From contig CM066288.1 in the NCBI GenBank assembly GCA_033816765.1, forward strand, positions 2,356,001 through 2,420,000: 64,000 nt of DNA, given 5' to 3'. Each line of letters opens with the position of its first letter. Position 1 is the first letter of the stretch. Made by a program: the position numbers and the translations under genes. This DNA is from Nothopassalora personata. Lineage: Eukaryota; Ascomycota; Dothideomycetes; Mycosphaerellales; Mycosphaerellaceae. A model generated the notes under the pieces. The model saw only the letters and a program-made list of their open reading frames with translations, was not told the origin of the DNA and ran no database searches. Shown piece after piece: positions 43,811 through 55,126 of this stretch.

Positions 43811-45229
43811 TCAATACAACACCGCAACCTTCAGCCCGGCTTTGATCCACTTGACCGCCGCAAAACATCCAAGTCCACAAACGTAACTCAACCCCGTAAA
43901 AATGGCAACACCCCAATAACTTCCTCCCGTCGCCGAGATCAGAGCACCAGCAATGGGCAGCCCAATCAAGCATCCAATGCTCACAACCGTATATGTCGTC
44001 GCAATATACCTTCCATACTCCTTCGTCGGACACAGCATCCCAATACAAACTGGCGTAAGAGAGATATTGCTTCCACTCGCAAATCCCATCAGTGCCGCGA
44101 AAGCCGTTGTGAGTCCCAAGATCGTGCTGTGCGAAGCTCTATCCACTAGAACCGTAGCGGGAAGCCAAAGACACAGCGACGAAGCCGCACAGAGAGACAC
44201 AGCACAAATCTGCGTGTTGAAACGTCCCATCTTATCCGCGATATACCCCGGCGCCCAGCGCCCACAAAAAGATCCCGCATTAAAGATGGCCAGCAACTGA
44301 TACGCAAAAGTCGCATCAATACCGCCATCCGTCTCCAGCGCATAACTCGTGATATACGTAATCGGGATGAACAGTCCCAATTCCAGAAAGAAACTCCCAG
44401 ACGTCACGAGCGCGAACGCCGGATCCTTGAAAACCGTCGGATCCGGGACGGCACTGCTGTTAGGTCTGGGCGGTAACCTTGACCGGATCAGAACGATCGC
44501 GATCAGGAGGAGGAAAATGTAGATAAAGCCCTGAATCCTCGTAGCCCAAGCCCATCCAACCTTGGGGAAGAGCTCCTGCAGCATGAGTGGGAAAATCACG
44601 CCCCCAAGAGCGCCGCCACAAGTCGCGATGCCAGTTGCGTTTCCGCGACCTTTGAGAAAGTAATGACCCACGGCGCTCACACTCGGCGTGAATATGAACG
44701 CATTTCCCAGCCCACCCAAGACTCCAAAGACCAACATGAAATGCCAGTACGCCGTACACACGCCCAGCGAGAATATGCTCAACAGCGTACACACGGCCCC
44801 GGTAACGACAAGCCAGAAGGGGCCATACTTGTCGAAAAGTGGGCCAATCTGAACTCCAGCGCCGAAGGCTAGGAAGATGTAGATGGAGAAGATCCAGCCG
44901 ATCGCGGATTCGGAGTAGTTGGAGAGCTGGTGCGTGGCGAGGTAGGCTTGGTATGTCCCGACAGTATTCATGTAGCCAAAACAGGCCGTCATGCCACTGA
45001 AGCCACCTGCTACAACAGACCAGGCGCGGAGGCCGCCTTCGGGGTATGTGTTGCCTTCGTCGTCGATGGAGATATTGGGATCGGGATCGTCATCCTTCGT
45101 GGGAGCCTTTTCCGCGTCGGTTACGCTGGATGGAGACACGTGGTCGTTTGAGGGTCTTTCGCTAACCAGCGACCTTGTCTTCGGCGTTGGTCTGTCGTCG
45201 TCCGTTCGTGGATCCTTGACGTCCGCCAT
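43811..45229 (-). CDS. MFS transporter, monocarboxylate-porter (MCT/MCH) type
   Basis: A single exon of 472 residues from the ATG at 45229. An acidic N-terminal tail of about 60 residues precedes twelve hydrophobic segments. MCT-type marks are [18 protein letters not shown] before helix 1, then [36 protein letters not shown] and [17 protein letters not shown] in the second half. Family members in fungi (Mch-type) carry carboxylates or riboflavin, or have unknown cargo, at the plasma membrane; the cargo cannot be read from the sequence. Length and topology are complete. Confidence 0.88.
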   Translation of the reverse strand: MADVKDPRTDDDRPTPKTRSLVSERPSNDHVSPSSVTDAEKAPTKDDDPDPNISIDDEGNTYPEGGLRAWSVVAGGFSGMTACFGYMNTVGTYQAYLATHQLSNYSESAIGWIFSIYIFLAFGAGVQIGPLFDKYGPFWLVVTGAVCTLLSIFSLGVCTAYWHFMLVFGVLGGLGNAFIFTPSVSAVGHYFLKGRGNATGIATCGGALGGVIFPLMLQELFPKVGWAWATRIQGFIYIFLLLIAIVLIRSRLPPRPNSSAVPDPTVFKDPAFALVTSGSFFLELGLFIPITYITSYALETDGGIDATFAYQLLAIFNAGSFCGRWAPGYIADKMGRFNTQICAVSLCAASSLCLWLPATVLVDRASHSTILGLTTAFAALMGFASGSNISLTPVCIGMLCPTKEYGRYIATTYTVVSIGCLIGLPIAGALISATGGSYWGVAIFTGLSYVCGLGCFAAVKWIKAGLKVAVLY

Positions 45230-46083
45230 GGTAGTTGCCACTGCTCAGTCTCGTCTGGTGGCGGTTCTGATCTTTGCTCGCAGCAGTGTTGAGCAAACAG
45301 CAACAAAGAGAGCAATCGAGTGGAAGCACGAGATGGCGAACCACAGAGTGAAGTAGTCGTAACCTAAAGCGCAGATCTACCTCGTCCCTCGCTCAATGAG
45401 GATACCGCAGAGCATCGTGGGCGTGAAAGTTGAGTTCGAAAGCGTACGTTAGGTCCGTACGGGTCGGCCTTCCACAATGATCGTCACCGCCCCCGGGACT
45501 TTCTTCGAGAACTTCCTTCTGGTCGTCAGAAACAGCTTGCCAGGTACGATACGCCACGCCATTCTCGCCTCGACTGTCCTCCTGAGTGGTAGGCACTCAT
45601 TCTGTTCCGCACATCGCCTGCCTGGCGCCGAAGGATCGAATGTTGAAGATGATCTACAGAAGCCCGGAAATCTCATCAAGTAATATGAAGCTTAATGCTC
45701 CACATCCTGTGCGCCAGGGGCTTAACTCTAATTGCGCCATGGGTAGAGAGTGACATCGGCCAAGTAAGGTGCGTTGGCGCTGCATGGTGCTGTGTCTCAA
45801 GTGGCAAACGCAACGACGGTATGCATGCCGGCGTGCGAACGGCGTCAGCTGGGAGTCGCATTGCGTCCATGGGATGCGTCCATGGGAACAAGAGTCGAAG
45901 CTCGTTGTCGATGACCATCGGACGCTTGGGAAATGGGCTGCTCACGAAGTGGTTCATACAGACATACAACTGTGATGTATATCAATGGCCATTCTAAGGC
46001 GAGCACGTCTCTGCAAATCATTCCTCCCGTTGCGCCACCTAAACCGTAGCTAGGGATCAATGCTCATCTCAGGCATGCCTCCT
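45230..46083. other. Intergenic region
   Basis: Lies upstream of the MFS gene and downstream of carboxypeptidase Y. Contains a 68-codon plus-strand ORF (45477-45683) and opposing short ORFs with no features I can support. Confidence 0.45.
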
Positions 46084-47748
46084 CTACTTCTCGACCCACT
46101 CACCTGCCAACCAGCGGTTGAGCATGTCAAGCGACGCGACTGGCTGGTCGTGTGGGACCATGTGGCCACCAGCGTGCAGACGCATAAAAGTGAAGTTACC
46201 AAACGATTTAACGGCACCGATCTTCGAGCCGTCGTCAAGAAGCTTCAAGTCCTCGAGCGGTGCCTTGGCGTAAGCCTTCTGGCCTGGCCACTCGAGAGCA
46301 TTAGTCCATGCAAGGTTCCCGAGCCAGTTGCAGATGAAGTCGGCATCACCGGCGTAGACAAGGACGGGGATTTCCTTGAGGATACCTGGCACCAGGCGGT
46401 GAAATGGTTGCATCCAGTCTCCGTTGAAGAGGAAGTTGCGGTTGATGTCCATGTTGCAGGAGTCGTAGCTGCCGACCTCAGCGCCGAGAGCCTGCATGAC
46501 ATCGGCCTGGTTCAGGTACTCCTGGATCCAATTGAGCTCGTCGTAGCAGAGATTTCCACCCTTGCACTTTTCGCGGACGTCGTATGGGTTCTGGCCGGTG
46601 CGCTGGTATGGCCCGATCAAGGCGTTGTTGCAGTAGATGCTGGCTGGGACACATGACCAGACAGATTCGCTCTTGTAGCAGTTTTCGATCAAACTCTGGC
46701 AACGTGGAAGAGCGTTGTCCATGCTCTGGCACTCGGATTCGTCGAGCACGGCTGGCCAGCCACCGTCACCACAAGCCATTGGGCGGTAGTATTCATACTG
46801 GGTAAAACCATCAGTGAGACCGTTGCCGATGAGAACAGACTGCAGGTTGATGTTGCGCTTCTTGTGGGACAGGATCTCCGATGCGAAGACAGGAATGTAG
46901 TGGCCAGCATAAGACTCGCCGGAAATGTGGAAGTCCTGGTGGGAGTATTCGGGGAACTGCTTGAAGAAGAGAGTCAAGAGGGCGTAGACATCCTTGCCGG
47001 CTGCAACGGTGTTGGAGACACTGCTGCCAGAGTAGGAGTAGCCCACGTTGACCGGCTGGTCGAGGAAGATGACGGAAGCATTGGCGTTCCAGCTGCTTGG
47101 GTTGAACTCAACCTTGCGGTCCTTGTTGATGAATGATGGACCAAGTTCCATGAAGAGGCCAGTCAGCGAAGAGCATCCTGGGCCGCCGTTCAGCCAGAGC
47201 AACACTGGGTCGTTCTTTGGATCGTTTCGCGACTCGAAGAACCAATAGAAGAGATGCTTGTCGTCCTCCTCGTTGTCCAAGTATCCCGAGTACTGCCGGA
47301 CCTTGTCCACGCCGAGGCTCTTTGGGTCGACCTTCTTGGTGCGGAGGTTGAAGGCCTCGAGATGACCATCAATCTCCCGCTCCCTGTCGCCTTGAGCGTT
47401 GACGGTGTACTGCTCTTGCAGCTCCTTGCCAGAAGTCAGGAAGTCCCACTCGCTGCTCGGCCTCTTGGTGTGCTTCTTCGGCGCGCTGAAGAACGACGCC
47501 TTGGACATATCGTCGTGGAACATGATCGCCAACTCATCCCAGACTTGTCGCGCATCTTCGGTGAGATGCTTGAGCTCGCTCTGGAGGTGCTTCAGTGGCT
47601 TGACGCCCGACGACGACCCCGACGCCGCCTGATCGCTGGCAAGATTGAGCGCTTCCTGAACGGTCCCTGGAGCTTGCAGTGGCTGCTGCTGCTGTGGAAC
47701 AGATGCCACGGCCGCCCCGATGAGGAGCGCCGATGTGGCGACCTTCAT
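46084..47748 (-). CDS. Carboxypeptidase Y (vacuolar serine carboxypeptidase)
   Basis: A single exon of 554 residues, a usual length for filamentous-fungal carboxypeptidase Y. Residues 1-15 form a signal peptide, followed by a propeptide to about residue 140. The mature S10 peptidase starts near [19 protein letters not shown]. Motifs: [20 protein letters not shown] (oxyanion region), catalytic Ser279 in [13 protein letters not shown], Asp470 in [12 protein letters not shown] and His529 in [13 protein letters not shown]. Several paired cysteines lie in the insertion domain (residues 326-401). The enzyme removes C-terminal residues from peptides in the vacuole after activation by other proteases. 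It is divergent from the SBDS gene across 317 bp. Confidence 0.95.
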   Translation of the reverse strand: MKVATSALLIGAAVASVPQQQQPLQAPGTVQEALNLASDQAASGSSSGVKPLKHLQSELKHLTEDARQVWDELAIMFHDDMSKASFFSAPKKHTKRPSSEWDFLTSGKELQEQYTVNAQGDREREIDGHLEAFNLRTKKVDPKSLGVDKVRQYSGYLDNEEDDKHLFYWFFESRNDPKNDPVLLWLNGGPGCSSLTGLFMELGPSFINKDRKVEFNPSSWNANASVIFLDQPVNVGYSYSGSSVSNTVAAGKDVYALLTLFFKQFPEYSHQDFHISGESYAGHYIPVFASEILSHKKRNINLQSVLIGNGLTDGFTQYEYYRPMACGDGGWPAVLDESECQSMDNALPRCQSLIENCYKSESVWSCVPASIYCNNALIGPYQRTGQNPYDVREKCKGGNLCYDELNWIQEYLNQADVMQALGAEVGSYDSCNMDINRNFLFNGDWMQPFHRLVPGILKEIPVLVYAGDADFICNWLGNLAWTNALEWPGQKAYAKAPLEDLKLLDDGSKIGAVKSFGNFTFMRLHAGGHMVPHDQPVASLDMLNRWLAGEWVEK

Positions 47749-48065
47749 GATGGTGTGGGTAGTTTGCTGTTGACAGGTCACGAGATCTGTTTCGGAGGTG
47801 GCGGGGGCAGCGAGAGTCGATGGGTATGAGGGGGGGTGGCAGTGGTGTATGAGGGGGTTCGCAGTGGTGTATGAGGGGGTTCGCAGTGGTGTATGAGGGG
47901 GAACGCAGTGGTGGGGTGGAGAGATGGAAGAGAGATGGAGAGATGGAGGCAGCACATGTACTTAGTAATGACGCATGCAGGTCCCAAGCTAGTTGGTTCT
48001 ACTTGCACCCTTCGCGTTTCTCGCTGCCACAATTACAAAACACCCAATCCAAAACCCCCGCCACC
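47749..48065. promoter_or_regulatory. Bidirectional promoter between carboxypeptidase Y and SBDS
   Basis: 317 bp separate the two start codons, and the strands diverge. It holds three tandem 22 bp units (next entry), a GGGGTGG-rich stretch and, near SBDS, GTAGAACC-like and CACAATTACAAAACACCC leader sequence before the start context CCACCATGCC. Confidence 0.7.
47839..47904. repeat. Minisatellite, three 22 bp units in the divergent promoter
   Basis: Units GCAGTGGTGTATGAGGGGG plus TTC, TTC and AAC respectively, in perfect phase. A partial unit GCAGTGGT follows at 47905. Confidence 0.92.
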
Positions 48066-49070
48066 ATGCCCTCCGCCCAGATCAACCAACCCTCCAACCA
48101 GATCAAACTCACCAACGTCTCCCTCGTGCGCATGAAACGAGGCAAAAAGCGCTACGAAATCGCCTGCTACAAAAACACCGTCACCTCCTTCCGCGCTGGC
48201 AACGAGTCCGACCTGGACAACGTCCTGCAAATTCCAAACGTCTTCCTCAACGTCTCCAAGGGCCAAGTCGCACCGAATGACGACCTCCAAAAGTCCTTCC
48301 CGGGCATGACGCGCGATGAGATAGTCCTGGACATCCTGAACAAGGGTGAGATACAAGTGGGCGAGAAAGAGCGAAGTCAGGAGCTGGAGCGGGTGCATCG
48401 AGAGGTGATTGAGATGGTAGCGGGGAGGCTAGTGGATCCGAAGAGCAAGCGGGTGTACACACCGGGCATGATTGAAAAGGCGCTGGATCAGTTGAGTAGT
48501 CAGGGTGGGCACGCGGGACGTGGAGCGAGCAAAGGTGCAAAAGAGACGGCCGAGGGGAGTGACAGGAGTAAGAGCAGAGAGCAGAGTTCCGCAAGGACGA
48601 ATGAATCTGGAAGCAGCACACCAGCAAGAGCAAACGGTGAGGGTAGCACGGGTTTGGAAGAAAGTGTAGCGCAGCTGGCGGTGAAGCCAAAGTGGACGGG
48701 TGTGACCACAAACAAGAACGCCAAATCGCAAGCTCTGGATGCCATCAAGGCGTTGATTGCGCATCAGCCTATACCCGTGGCAAGGGCGAGGATGAGGTTA
48801 AGGATCACCAGCCCAACGAGTATCCTCAAGCAGAGTGTGAAAGCGGCACCGAAGGGTGCAGGAGCGGAAGCGAGTACGGGGACGGTCAAGGACAAGATAT
48901 TGAGCTTCGTTGAGCAGGTGGAGAATCAGGATGTGGGGGACGAGGAGTGGGAATGTGTTGGCTTTGTGGAGCCAGGAAGCTTCAAGGCGTTGAGCGATTT
49001 CATAAGTACGCAGACCAAGGGTAAAGTGAGGGCGGAGGTGCTGGATACGGCTGTGACGCATGAGGACTGA
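48066..49070 (+). CDS. SDO1: SBDS/Sdo1-family ribosome maturation factor
   Basis: A single exon of 334 residues with a strong start context. The N-terminal FYSH domain reads NQIKLTNVSLVRMKRGKKRY, EIACYKNTVTSFR, LQIPNVFLNVSKGQVA and FPGMTRDEIVLDILNKGEIQ, VGEKERSQELERVHREVIEM. Domain II (KNAKSQALDAIKALIAHQPI, VARARMRLRI) and a C-terminal domain follow. SBDS works with the GTPase EFL1 to release eIF6/Tif6 from late 60S subunits. Between EKALDQL and KPKWTG there is an insertion of roughly 60 residues, Ser/Gly/Ala-rich and absent from the compact yeast and human forms. The tail after the C-terminal domain looks short but complete. Confidence 0.93.
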   Translation: MPSAQINQPSNQIKLTNVSLVRMKRGKKRYEIACYKNTVTSFRAGNESDLDNVLQIPNVFLNVSKGQVAPNDDLQKSFPGMTRDEIVLDILNKGEIQVGEKERSQELERVHREVIEMVAGRLVDPKSKRVYTPGMIEKALDQLSSQGGHAGRGASKGAKETAEGSDRSKSREQSSARTNESGSSTPARANGEGSTGLEESVAQLAVKPKWTGVTTNKNAKSQALDAIKALIAHQPIPVARARMRLRITSPTSILKQSVKAAPKGAGAEASTGTVKDKILSFVEQVENQDVGDEEWECVGFVEPGSFKALSDFISTQTKGKVRAEVLDTAVTHED

Positions 49071-49189
49071 GACGAGGGCGCCGTGGCACATGCATTCTCC
49101 AGCGTTCGAGCGAGCAATAGACACAAGCACCAACGAAAGACGATGTACAGTACGCCTCTGGATGCATGTGCTGCGGGTTTTACTGCTCC

Positions 49190-49790
49190 GTGAAAGGATA
49201 GCTCATATAAAGTATGGTCCGTCGCCAGCCCTGATCGATAAATGTTGATAGATATGTATGGAACTCCTTCCACTTCCCAATCTTCTAAGTCGAGGGGATT
49301 TGACCAGGACAAGCCGATCGACCAAATCCGGGTACATCAATGCGAATCTGATTTCTAGAATTCCGCCCATGCTGTGCCCCATGATCGTGACATTATTCTT
49401 CACCTCAAGGTGATCCAGGATAGTCTTCGCATTTGTAGCCAGTTGCTGCAGCGAGAATCGATACCTTTAAGGGTTGGAGCTTTTGGAAAAACCAATCTGA
49501 TCTGGCAGGACAACCCAGTATCGTTGCGCCGGGAACTCTCTCGTGCCGTGACCTCCCAATCTACGCCGCGGAAGTTCTTTCCATGGTGCAGCACGACAGT
49601 CTTGGTGGCTGCCGGTCCGGTGGCCTGGTACTGATCGGCTGGAGAAATGTCCATGTATGCCTGGCAAAGAGACTGTCGTTGCGGCGAAACTTCAAGATGG
49701 TGTAGAGGTCGGTCAGTGAATCACTCTGCTGTGCAAGCATCGTTGCATTTCGCCTTCTTAGCATTGGTAGTGGTTGTTCCGGTCACAACA
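49190..49790 (-). pseudogene. Alpha/beta hydrolase fragment, frameshifted and truncated
   Basis: From high to low coordinates on the minus strand: KTVVLHHGKNF with WEVTARE (about 49,540-49,610), PDQIGFSKSS in another frame, LQQLATNAKTILDHLEVKNN, then NVTIMGHSMGGILEIRFALM with the nucleophile Ser in GHSMGG, YPDLVDRLVLV, and in a third frame NPLDLEDWEVEGVPYISINI. These are ordered parts of one alpha/beta hydrolase (proline iminopeptidase or haloalkane-dehalogenase-like). At least two frameshifts separate them, and the C-terminal half with Asp/His is missing. It ends about 120 bp from the SBDS stop codon. Confidence 0.7.
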
Positions 49791-49799
49791 ACACACGAG

Positions 49800-51180
49800 T
49801 GCCTGTGATCTCAGCCGAGTCCTCAGGAGGAGAGTAGGATTCAGGCTCGTCAGCCAACTGGCCGCGAACCCGGTACTTTCACTTGGACTAAGTGACATCT
49901 CTGTTGTCGAGGCGTGCTTAGCGATAGAATATTCAATCCGCGACGTTCGTCTCTTTGGTGGACTGAAAAGCTCCACCATATCCGATTACTAACTCATGTT
50001 TATATGACTTCCGTAGCTGAGGCACGATCTTGACCTTTCAAAGCGATGGCGGGCCGGCTTTTTGAGTCCGTGCAATCACTACTGCCGACTGCCTAGACAG
50101 CTCCAGGACTGCATCCTGCCAGTCTCGTTTGCTACGTAAAGTCAATCAAATCATTCCTAAACTCCGCTGGTACCGTGTTCTCGTTCTTAACGAACACTTA
50201 GGTGCGGGCTAGCTAGCCAGTTACGGCAGTGCCGTTGGCAGTAAGGGCGGCGTAGGTAAGGACTATTATTCTGCCTAATGCCAAGAGCGACCTTAACAGA
50301 TTCTTCAAGAAACACCTACCGACGCGACGACGCGACGGCGGCAGCAGCAGCAGCGTAAGATACAAGCGATAACGTAGCGATAACGTCGCGTTAACAGCGT
50401 ATACGATGATATAGTTATGCACCACATGAGTCATGTATGGGGGCTGCCCATACAGTAGACGAAAATGGGGAGACTCTTCGCATCGTCTTTCTCTGCGCTG
50501 GTGGATGATCACCGGCCGTTGCGTAGTAGCAGCAAGACAAGCGCCTTTTCCACTGCCCAGGGAGCCTTGCTAGCTTCGGCAGTATATCTGCTGATGAACC
50601 GGAGCATCATCAGCAGATATATCATGCGTCATCGAGCGCTACCGTATACAGTGCATTAGCTTCAAGAATGAGCTGTCGCTGAGGGATCTCCCCTTCACCT
50701 TAGTTCGATTCCAAAAGGTCCTGCCTGCATCGTCATGCCACTCACCATAATAAACCAATCCTCGTGACCACGGCATCCGCTGTCCCATCGATGCTGGATG
50801 GGGTCGAAGCTTGGACGGCTTTCTGTGCAGCACATAGAAACAAGCAGTCCGATGTATGCGTCGCTACCACAACAACGCTGGAAGCATCTGTCGCGATACA
50901 CAATAATCTGCCCAATGGCATTGTCATCAGAAGAAAAAGCAGTACAATTCGCAGAAGCCAGATGACGAGTAAAACCAAGGCAAACGACCGCACGCGGAGC
51001 CCTCCGCTTCCTCACGGCCTACGCATTACATTACCCGTGTGGAAACTGAATTTCTACCGCAAGGTTAGTACGAACGACATCCATCCCGTCTAGATCTAGA
51101 GATCCGACTCCGCGACAGACAGACCTCGCCACCTTAACCCTCACATCCCTTCCCCTCCGGCCCCGCACCCCATCGACCCG
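49800..51180. other. Intergenic region with no supportable gene
   Basis: About 1.4 kb with short ORFs only. It contains a CAGCAGCAG run near 50,340, a GATAACGTAGCGATAACGTCGCG direct repeat and the hairpin at 50583-50621. The stretch 50,210-50,450 is TA-rich and may be a small RIP-touched repeat. Confidence 0.45.
50583..50621. repeat. Perfect 15 bp stem hairpin
   Basis: TATATCTGCTGATGA, a 9 nt loop, then TCATCAGCAGATATA. No T-run follows, so there is no terminator-like feature. Possibly the remnant of a palindromic insertion. Confidence 0.8.
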
Positions 51181-51190
51181 CCGACCAATC

Positions 51191-52452
51191 TCAGAACATC
51201 AGCACACTCTCCTTCCTTCCACCATCTTCATCCACCCCTTCCCTCCTCCTCAAACACAACTCCTCACTCAACGCCCACAACCTCGCCGCAAGCTCTGGAT
51301 TCTTCGCATGCTCCACAACATCCTCGAACTGACAATCACTCAGGTAGACTCTTCCACTCTTCTCCCTTTCTAGCTTCGGGTCCAGGGCCGCCACCAATAT
51401 CGTCGCGATTCCCTGGTCATGGGTTTTCCACACTTTATTGGCAGTCACGATCATCTGCCAATCTTCATCGATGAGGTTGCGGGAGAGGTCCGTGTGGACG
51501 GCTGGGGAAGGTGGGTTAGCTGAGGCGTAGATGATCCCCGAAGATGGTGGAAGGGACAGGTGTGGACATACTACCTGGATGCACTGCGAAAGCTTTGAGC
51601 CCAGCTTCGCCGTACTTCTGATTCAGAGCCACTGCGTGGAGGATATTTGCCGTTTTGGATTGACCATAGGCGGAGAAAGTGTGGTATGGACGACCTTCGA
51701 CTGCATTGGGTGTCATCATGCTCGTCGGGATACTTGGCGGCGGCAGTTCTTCTTTTGGGACAGGCTGGCCAGTGAAGTTGTAGTCGTGGAAGCGTATAGG
51801 TGAGACGCGGTAGCCTGAACTGCTAACGTTGACGACTCTACTGCCGGTCAGTGCGCGCCTCTAAAGGTGTATGTGGTGTTTCAGATGAGCCTCCGCAGAC
51901 TTCGTACCTTGGGTTCTTGCTCGCCAGTAGCAGCGGCATGAGGAGCGAGGTCAGGTAGAAGTGACCGATATGGTTGGTTCCAAATTGCAGTTCGATGCCG
52001 TCGCGGGTTTCTTGCCGCTCCGAAGATACAACGGCAGCGCCGTTGATTAGGATGTCGATTTTGGAGAGGTGCCTTCCAATCTCATCGGCGGCGTGTTGGA
52101 TGCTGGACAGAGATGCCAGGTCCAGGACCACGATGGCAGGCTTGTAAGCTGTGGCGGCGAAGACCTTTTCCGCCACGGCTTCGAGTTTGGACTCGGTTCG
52201 TGATGCGAGGATGAGTTGCGCGGGTCTATGTCTTGCCAAGGTCGTTGCGAGGCATTCTCCCAGGGAGTTTGGGGAGGCGCCGGTGATGAGGACTGCAACG
52301 TTGCGTCTCAGCGTCTCAGCGTCTCATCAGGTCATTCCGATTGTCGTGGCGCTGGGCGGAGACTCACTTGTCTGACCACGGATGTAGTTCGAGAATCGGT
52401 TCGCCACTTGCGTGCCCGGTGTCAGGGCCCCAAAGCCGGCCACGGTAGTCAT
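51191..52452 (-). CDS. Short-chain dehydrogenase/reductase
   Basis: Four exons: 52368-52452, 51908-52292, 51575-51837 and 51191-51501, giving 347 residues. Introns of 75, 70 and 73 bp have GTGAGT, GTACGA and GTAGTA donors. Joining gives ILITGASPNSLGECLATTLA (nucleotide-binding Gly-rich motif), LILASRTESKLE, IVVLDLASLSSIQHAA, IDILINGAAVVSS (NAG variant), VVNVSSSGYR and the catalytic YGQSK (Y-x3-K). The C-terminal part reads IATILVAALDPKLEREKSGR, VYLSDCQFEDV. This matches WW-oxidoreductase/retinol-dehydrogenase-like SDRs using NADP(H); the substrate is unknown. The acceptor of intron 2 reads CAGTAG, so two sites three bases apart are possible. Confidence 0.88.
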
Positions 52453-52459
52453 CGTTCGA

Positions 52460-53080
52460 ATGTTGCGGCGTTTTGCTGACAGAAGCAGAGCTGAAACCCA
52501 TATATAGTTATACGATCCCAACTCCGACGAAGCATCGCTGCAATGATTCGACAGATATGTCACGAGACTAGTGGGTGTGTCTTCCAAGGAATGCTGTTGT
52601 ACCCGAAGCCGATGAAGCTCAGACGACGATCTGGCCGGTATTTGCAGCTACCGGGCTTCCGAAGCATCATCTCATGAGATGGTCAAGGCCTCACGGGAAT
52701 CATGACCGACTGTACGTAGCATTATTAATGATTGGATCGTGTTGAGGGAGGCGCTGCGTGGGGAAGCCTGCAGGATCGACAGTAACGTACTGTATATGCG
52801 ACGCAACATAACAGCGGCCTGTCCACTGCCGAGTCACCAAAATCGGTCCTGCGTCGATCATTGATCCTAGCAAAAACCAGCATCACCGCAAATCGGCGGA
52901 CAGCGACAGTGCGGCAGCTACAGTAGGTGCGCTAGAGGTGGAGAACCTTGCACAGCCAATGACGCAGCGCATTCGTGTACTGTACTGTACGCACGTACTT
53001 GCAGATCGAAGTCGGCGCTTCGTGTATAGATAGCATTGCACTCGTCGTCATCGCCATGTGTCTGTCACCTCTCCAACCTC
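52460..53080. other. Intergenic region
   Basis: Upstream of the SDR gene and downstream of the GNAT gene. GTACTGTACTGTACGCACGTAC-type short repeats occur near 52,975. No gene seen. Confidence 0.5.
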
Positions 53081-53081
53081 T

Positions 53082-53713
53082 CTATTGCTTTGCATCACCA
53101 AACGCAAGCTTCGCCAGTGCCTCTCCGTCAACTCTCAACTGCACCCAATCATCCATCCTCTCCGCGCCCAAGCTCTGGTAGAATTGCAGACTCGGCTCAT
53201 TCCACTTGAGACAACTCCACTCTAACCGTCCGCCATCGATTCTGACGACCTCTTGCGCAAGTGCTCGAATCAAGAACTTGCCGTATCCTCTCTTTCGATA
53301 CTGTGGTCGGACGAAGAGGTCTTCGAGGTATACACCAGGCTTGCTGCGCCATGTGCTGTAGTTGTTGAAGTACAGGGCCATGCCCGCTACTGCGCCAGCT
53401 TTGTCCCCCGCCTCGCTGGGCTCAGCAGGGAGTCGCAGAATGAGAGTCTTTGCGTAGCCGGGGTTGGTGTGTACGACGGCGCCCGAGTGGGAGGGTGCGA
53501 AGGTGAGGGTGCGTCGGAGGGAGTCTTGTGTTGCGAGAACTTTGTCGGGCTCGTTTTCGTAGTCGGCGAGCTCTTTGATCATAGCGAGGATCTCGGGGAT
53601 GTCTGTAGACCGTCAATGTCTTGTGAGGCGCAATGTACAGGTAGCTTGCTGCTTCTCCCACCATCGACTGTAGCATGTTCAATGCGGGGCTGGCGCCTGT
53701 CAACTGCTGCCAT
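53082..53713 (-). CDS. GNAT-family N-acetyltransferase
   Basis: Two exons, 53662-53713 and 53082-53602, with a 59 bp intron (GTGGGA...CTACAG); 190 residues. Splicing fuses RIEHATVD to DIPEILAMIKELADYENEPD, the usual start of diamine/spermidine-acetyltransferase-like GNAT proteins. The core shows AGMALYFNNYSTWRSKPGVY, LEDLFVRPQYRKRGYGKFLI with the acetyl-CoA loop R-x-x-G-x-G, and SLQFYQSLGAERMDDW. It probably acetylates a small amine, possibly a polyamine or thialysine-like substrate, in the cytosol. Complete at both ends. Confidence 0.9.
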
Positions 53714-53998
53714 CGTGCCAGTGATGCAGTAGTTGTTGGTGGAGAGAATTGCTAGAAGTATCTGGTCTGGCGCCCGAAGTGGTTATGCTTACGTGAAGCA
53801 CCCGGGTGATGTCTTGAGTGGAACTGTGCCATCGCGAATGTTGTTCCTGCAATGGCAAAATCGACACTAGGATAAGGGTCCAGCTGAAGCTTGTCGTCGT
53901 TCGGACCCTCGGGGAATTGCCTTCGGAGTACCGCAGCGTGGCATGCAATTTGCCTCATGTTGGCATGTGAACCGTCCTGTCGTGAGGCAAACTGTAGC

Positions 53999-55093
53999 TT
54001 ATGCCGGCGGTGGAGATGCTTGTGCTCGAGTGAGTGTTTGCGAACCCCAACGGACGTCCCATCGCGCCTTCTGAGAGTCCCAGTCCATGCGGGGACATTG
54101 CCCAAAGACAGAGGCATACAGCCGCTGCATGAAGCGAGGCGTAAGTGTATGCGCATCGCTGGCGGTGGGATTAGGTATGTCGAACGTGCCACGCATCAGA
54201 ACCCTTTCCAATGCACTGCCTCGGTCGGTCGGTACAGTTTTCGGTCGTTTTCTGCGTTGCGACAGATGCTCCGCGACGCCATTCCCAGCAGCGAGCGCCT
54301 CCAGCCTCTGCCATTCTCGTGTTGGAAGTGGCGGCAGCAGTCGATCAAGAGTGTTGGCATACCACTCTTTGGTCATGTTCTTCACTCGCGACTTGGGCAT
54401 TGGTCGCATTTTGGCGTTGAGCTTTGGGATGTCTGGCTTGAGACTGCGAGGGTTGGGTCGTGTCATTGGGCGTGGACTGATGCGGCTTTGGGATGTGGCG
54501 AGGGCGGAGAGTTCGGGTGTCAACTGTGGGAGAGCATTCGTTGTATCGATGGCAGGCTTTGCAACCCCAGCAGACTGTGGTAGAGCGCCGTTCGCGAGGT
54601 CACTCTCCTTCACCACGCGCTCATGTCGAACGTCCACATCCTCTCCCGGCGCGCGCTTGATGTCTTCGCTCGCAGGCTTCGGCATGAGCGGCTGCATCAG
54701 CTCATACCTCCGTCTGCCAATCCTCCCATATGTCATGAACAACACCTTCAGCAACGGCTTGAGCTCGCCATCGTTTGCCCTTTTCAGCTGGTTCAACGAC
54801 TGTCTAGCGTGTCGCTCCTTCTCGTGCACTCGAACGTCATATTCTGGATCATGGCGGTGTTGCCACGCACGGTGGCCATACGTTCTGAATGCAGACAGAA
54901 TGTGCTGCGCGAGGTATTGCTTGGCTGCAGGATCCGGGAGATACGAGCACTCTCTCAGCAGCGCGCGTAGACTGTGCCTCGCCCGTGTGGATCGTTCTGC
55001 AAGAGCCTCAGCCCGGGGGGATGCTTTGTGCAAGGCATGGCCGGACAGGGTGGGTGCACTACTACACGTGGTGGTCGCTGCTTCCGTGCTGTA

Positions 55094-55126
<33 letters not shown>

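Noticed and set aside
53891..54583. A 230-codon plus-strand ORF
   Set aside because: Overlaps the LYR-like gene in antisense; low-quality composition.
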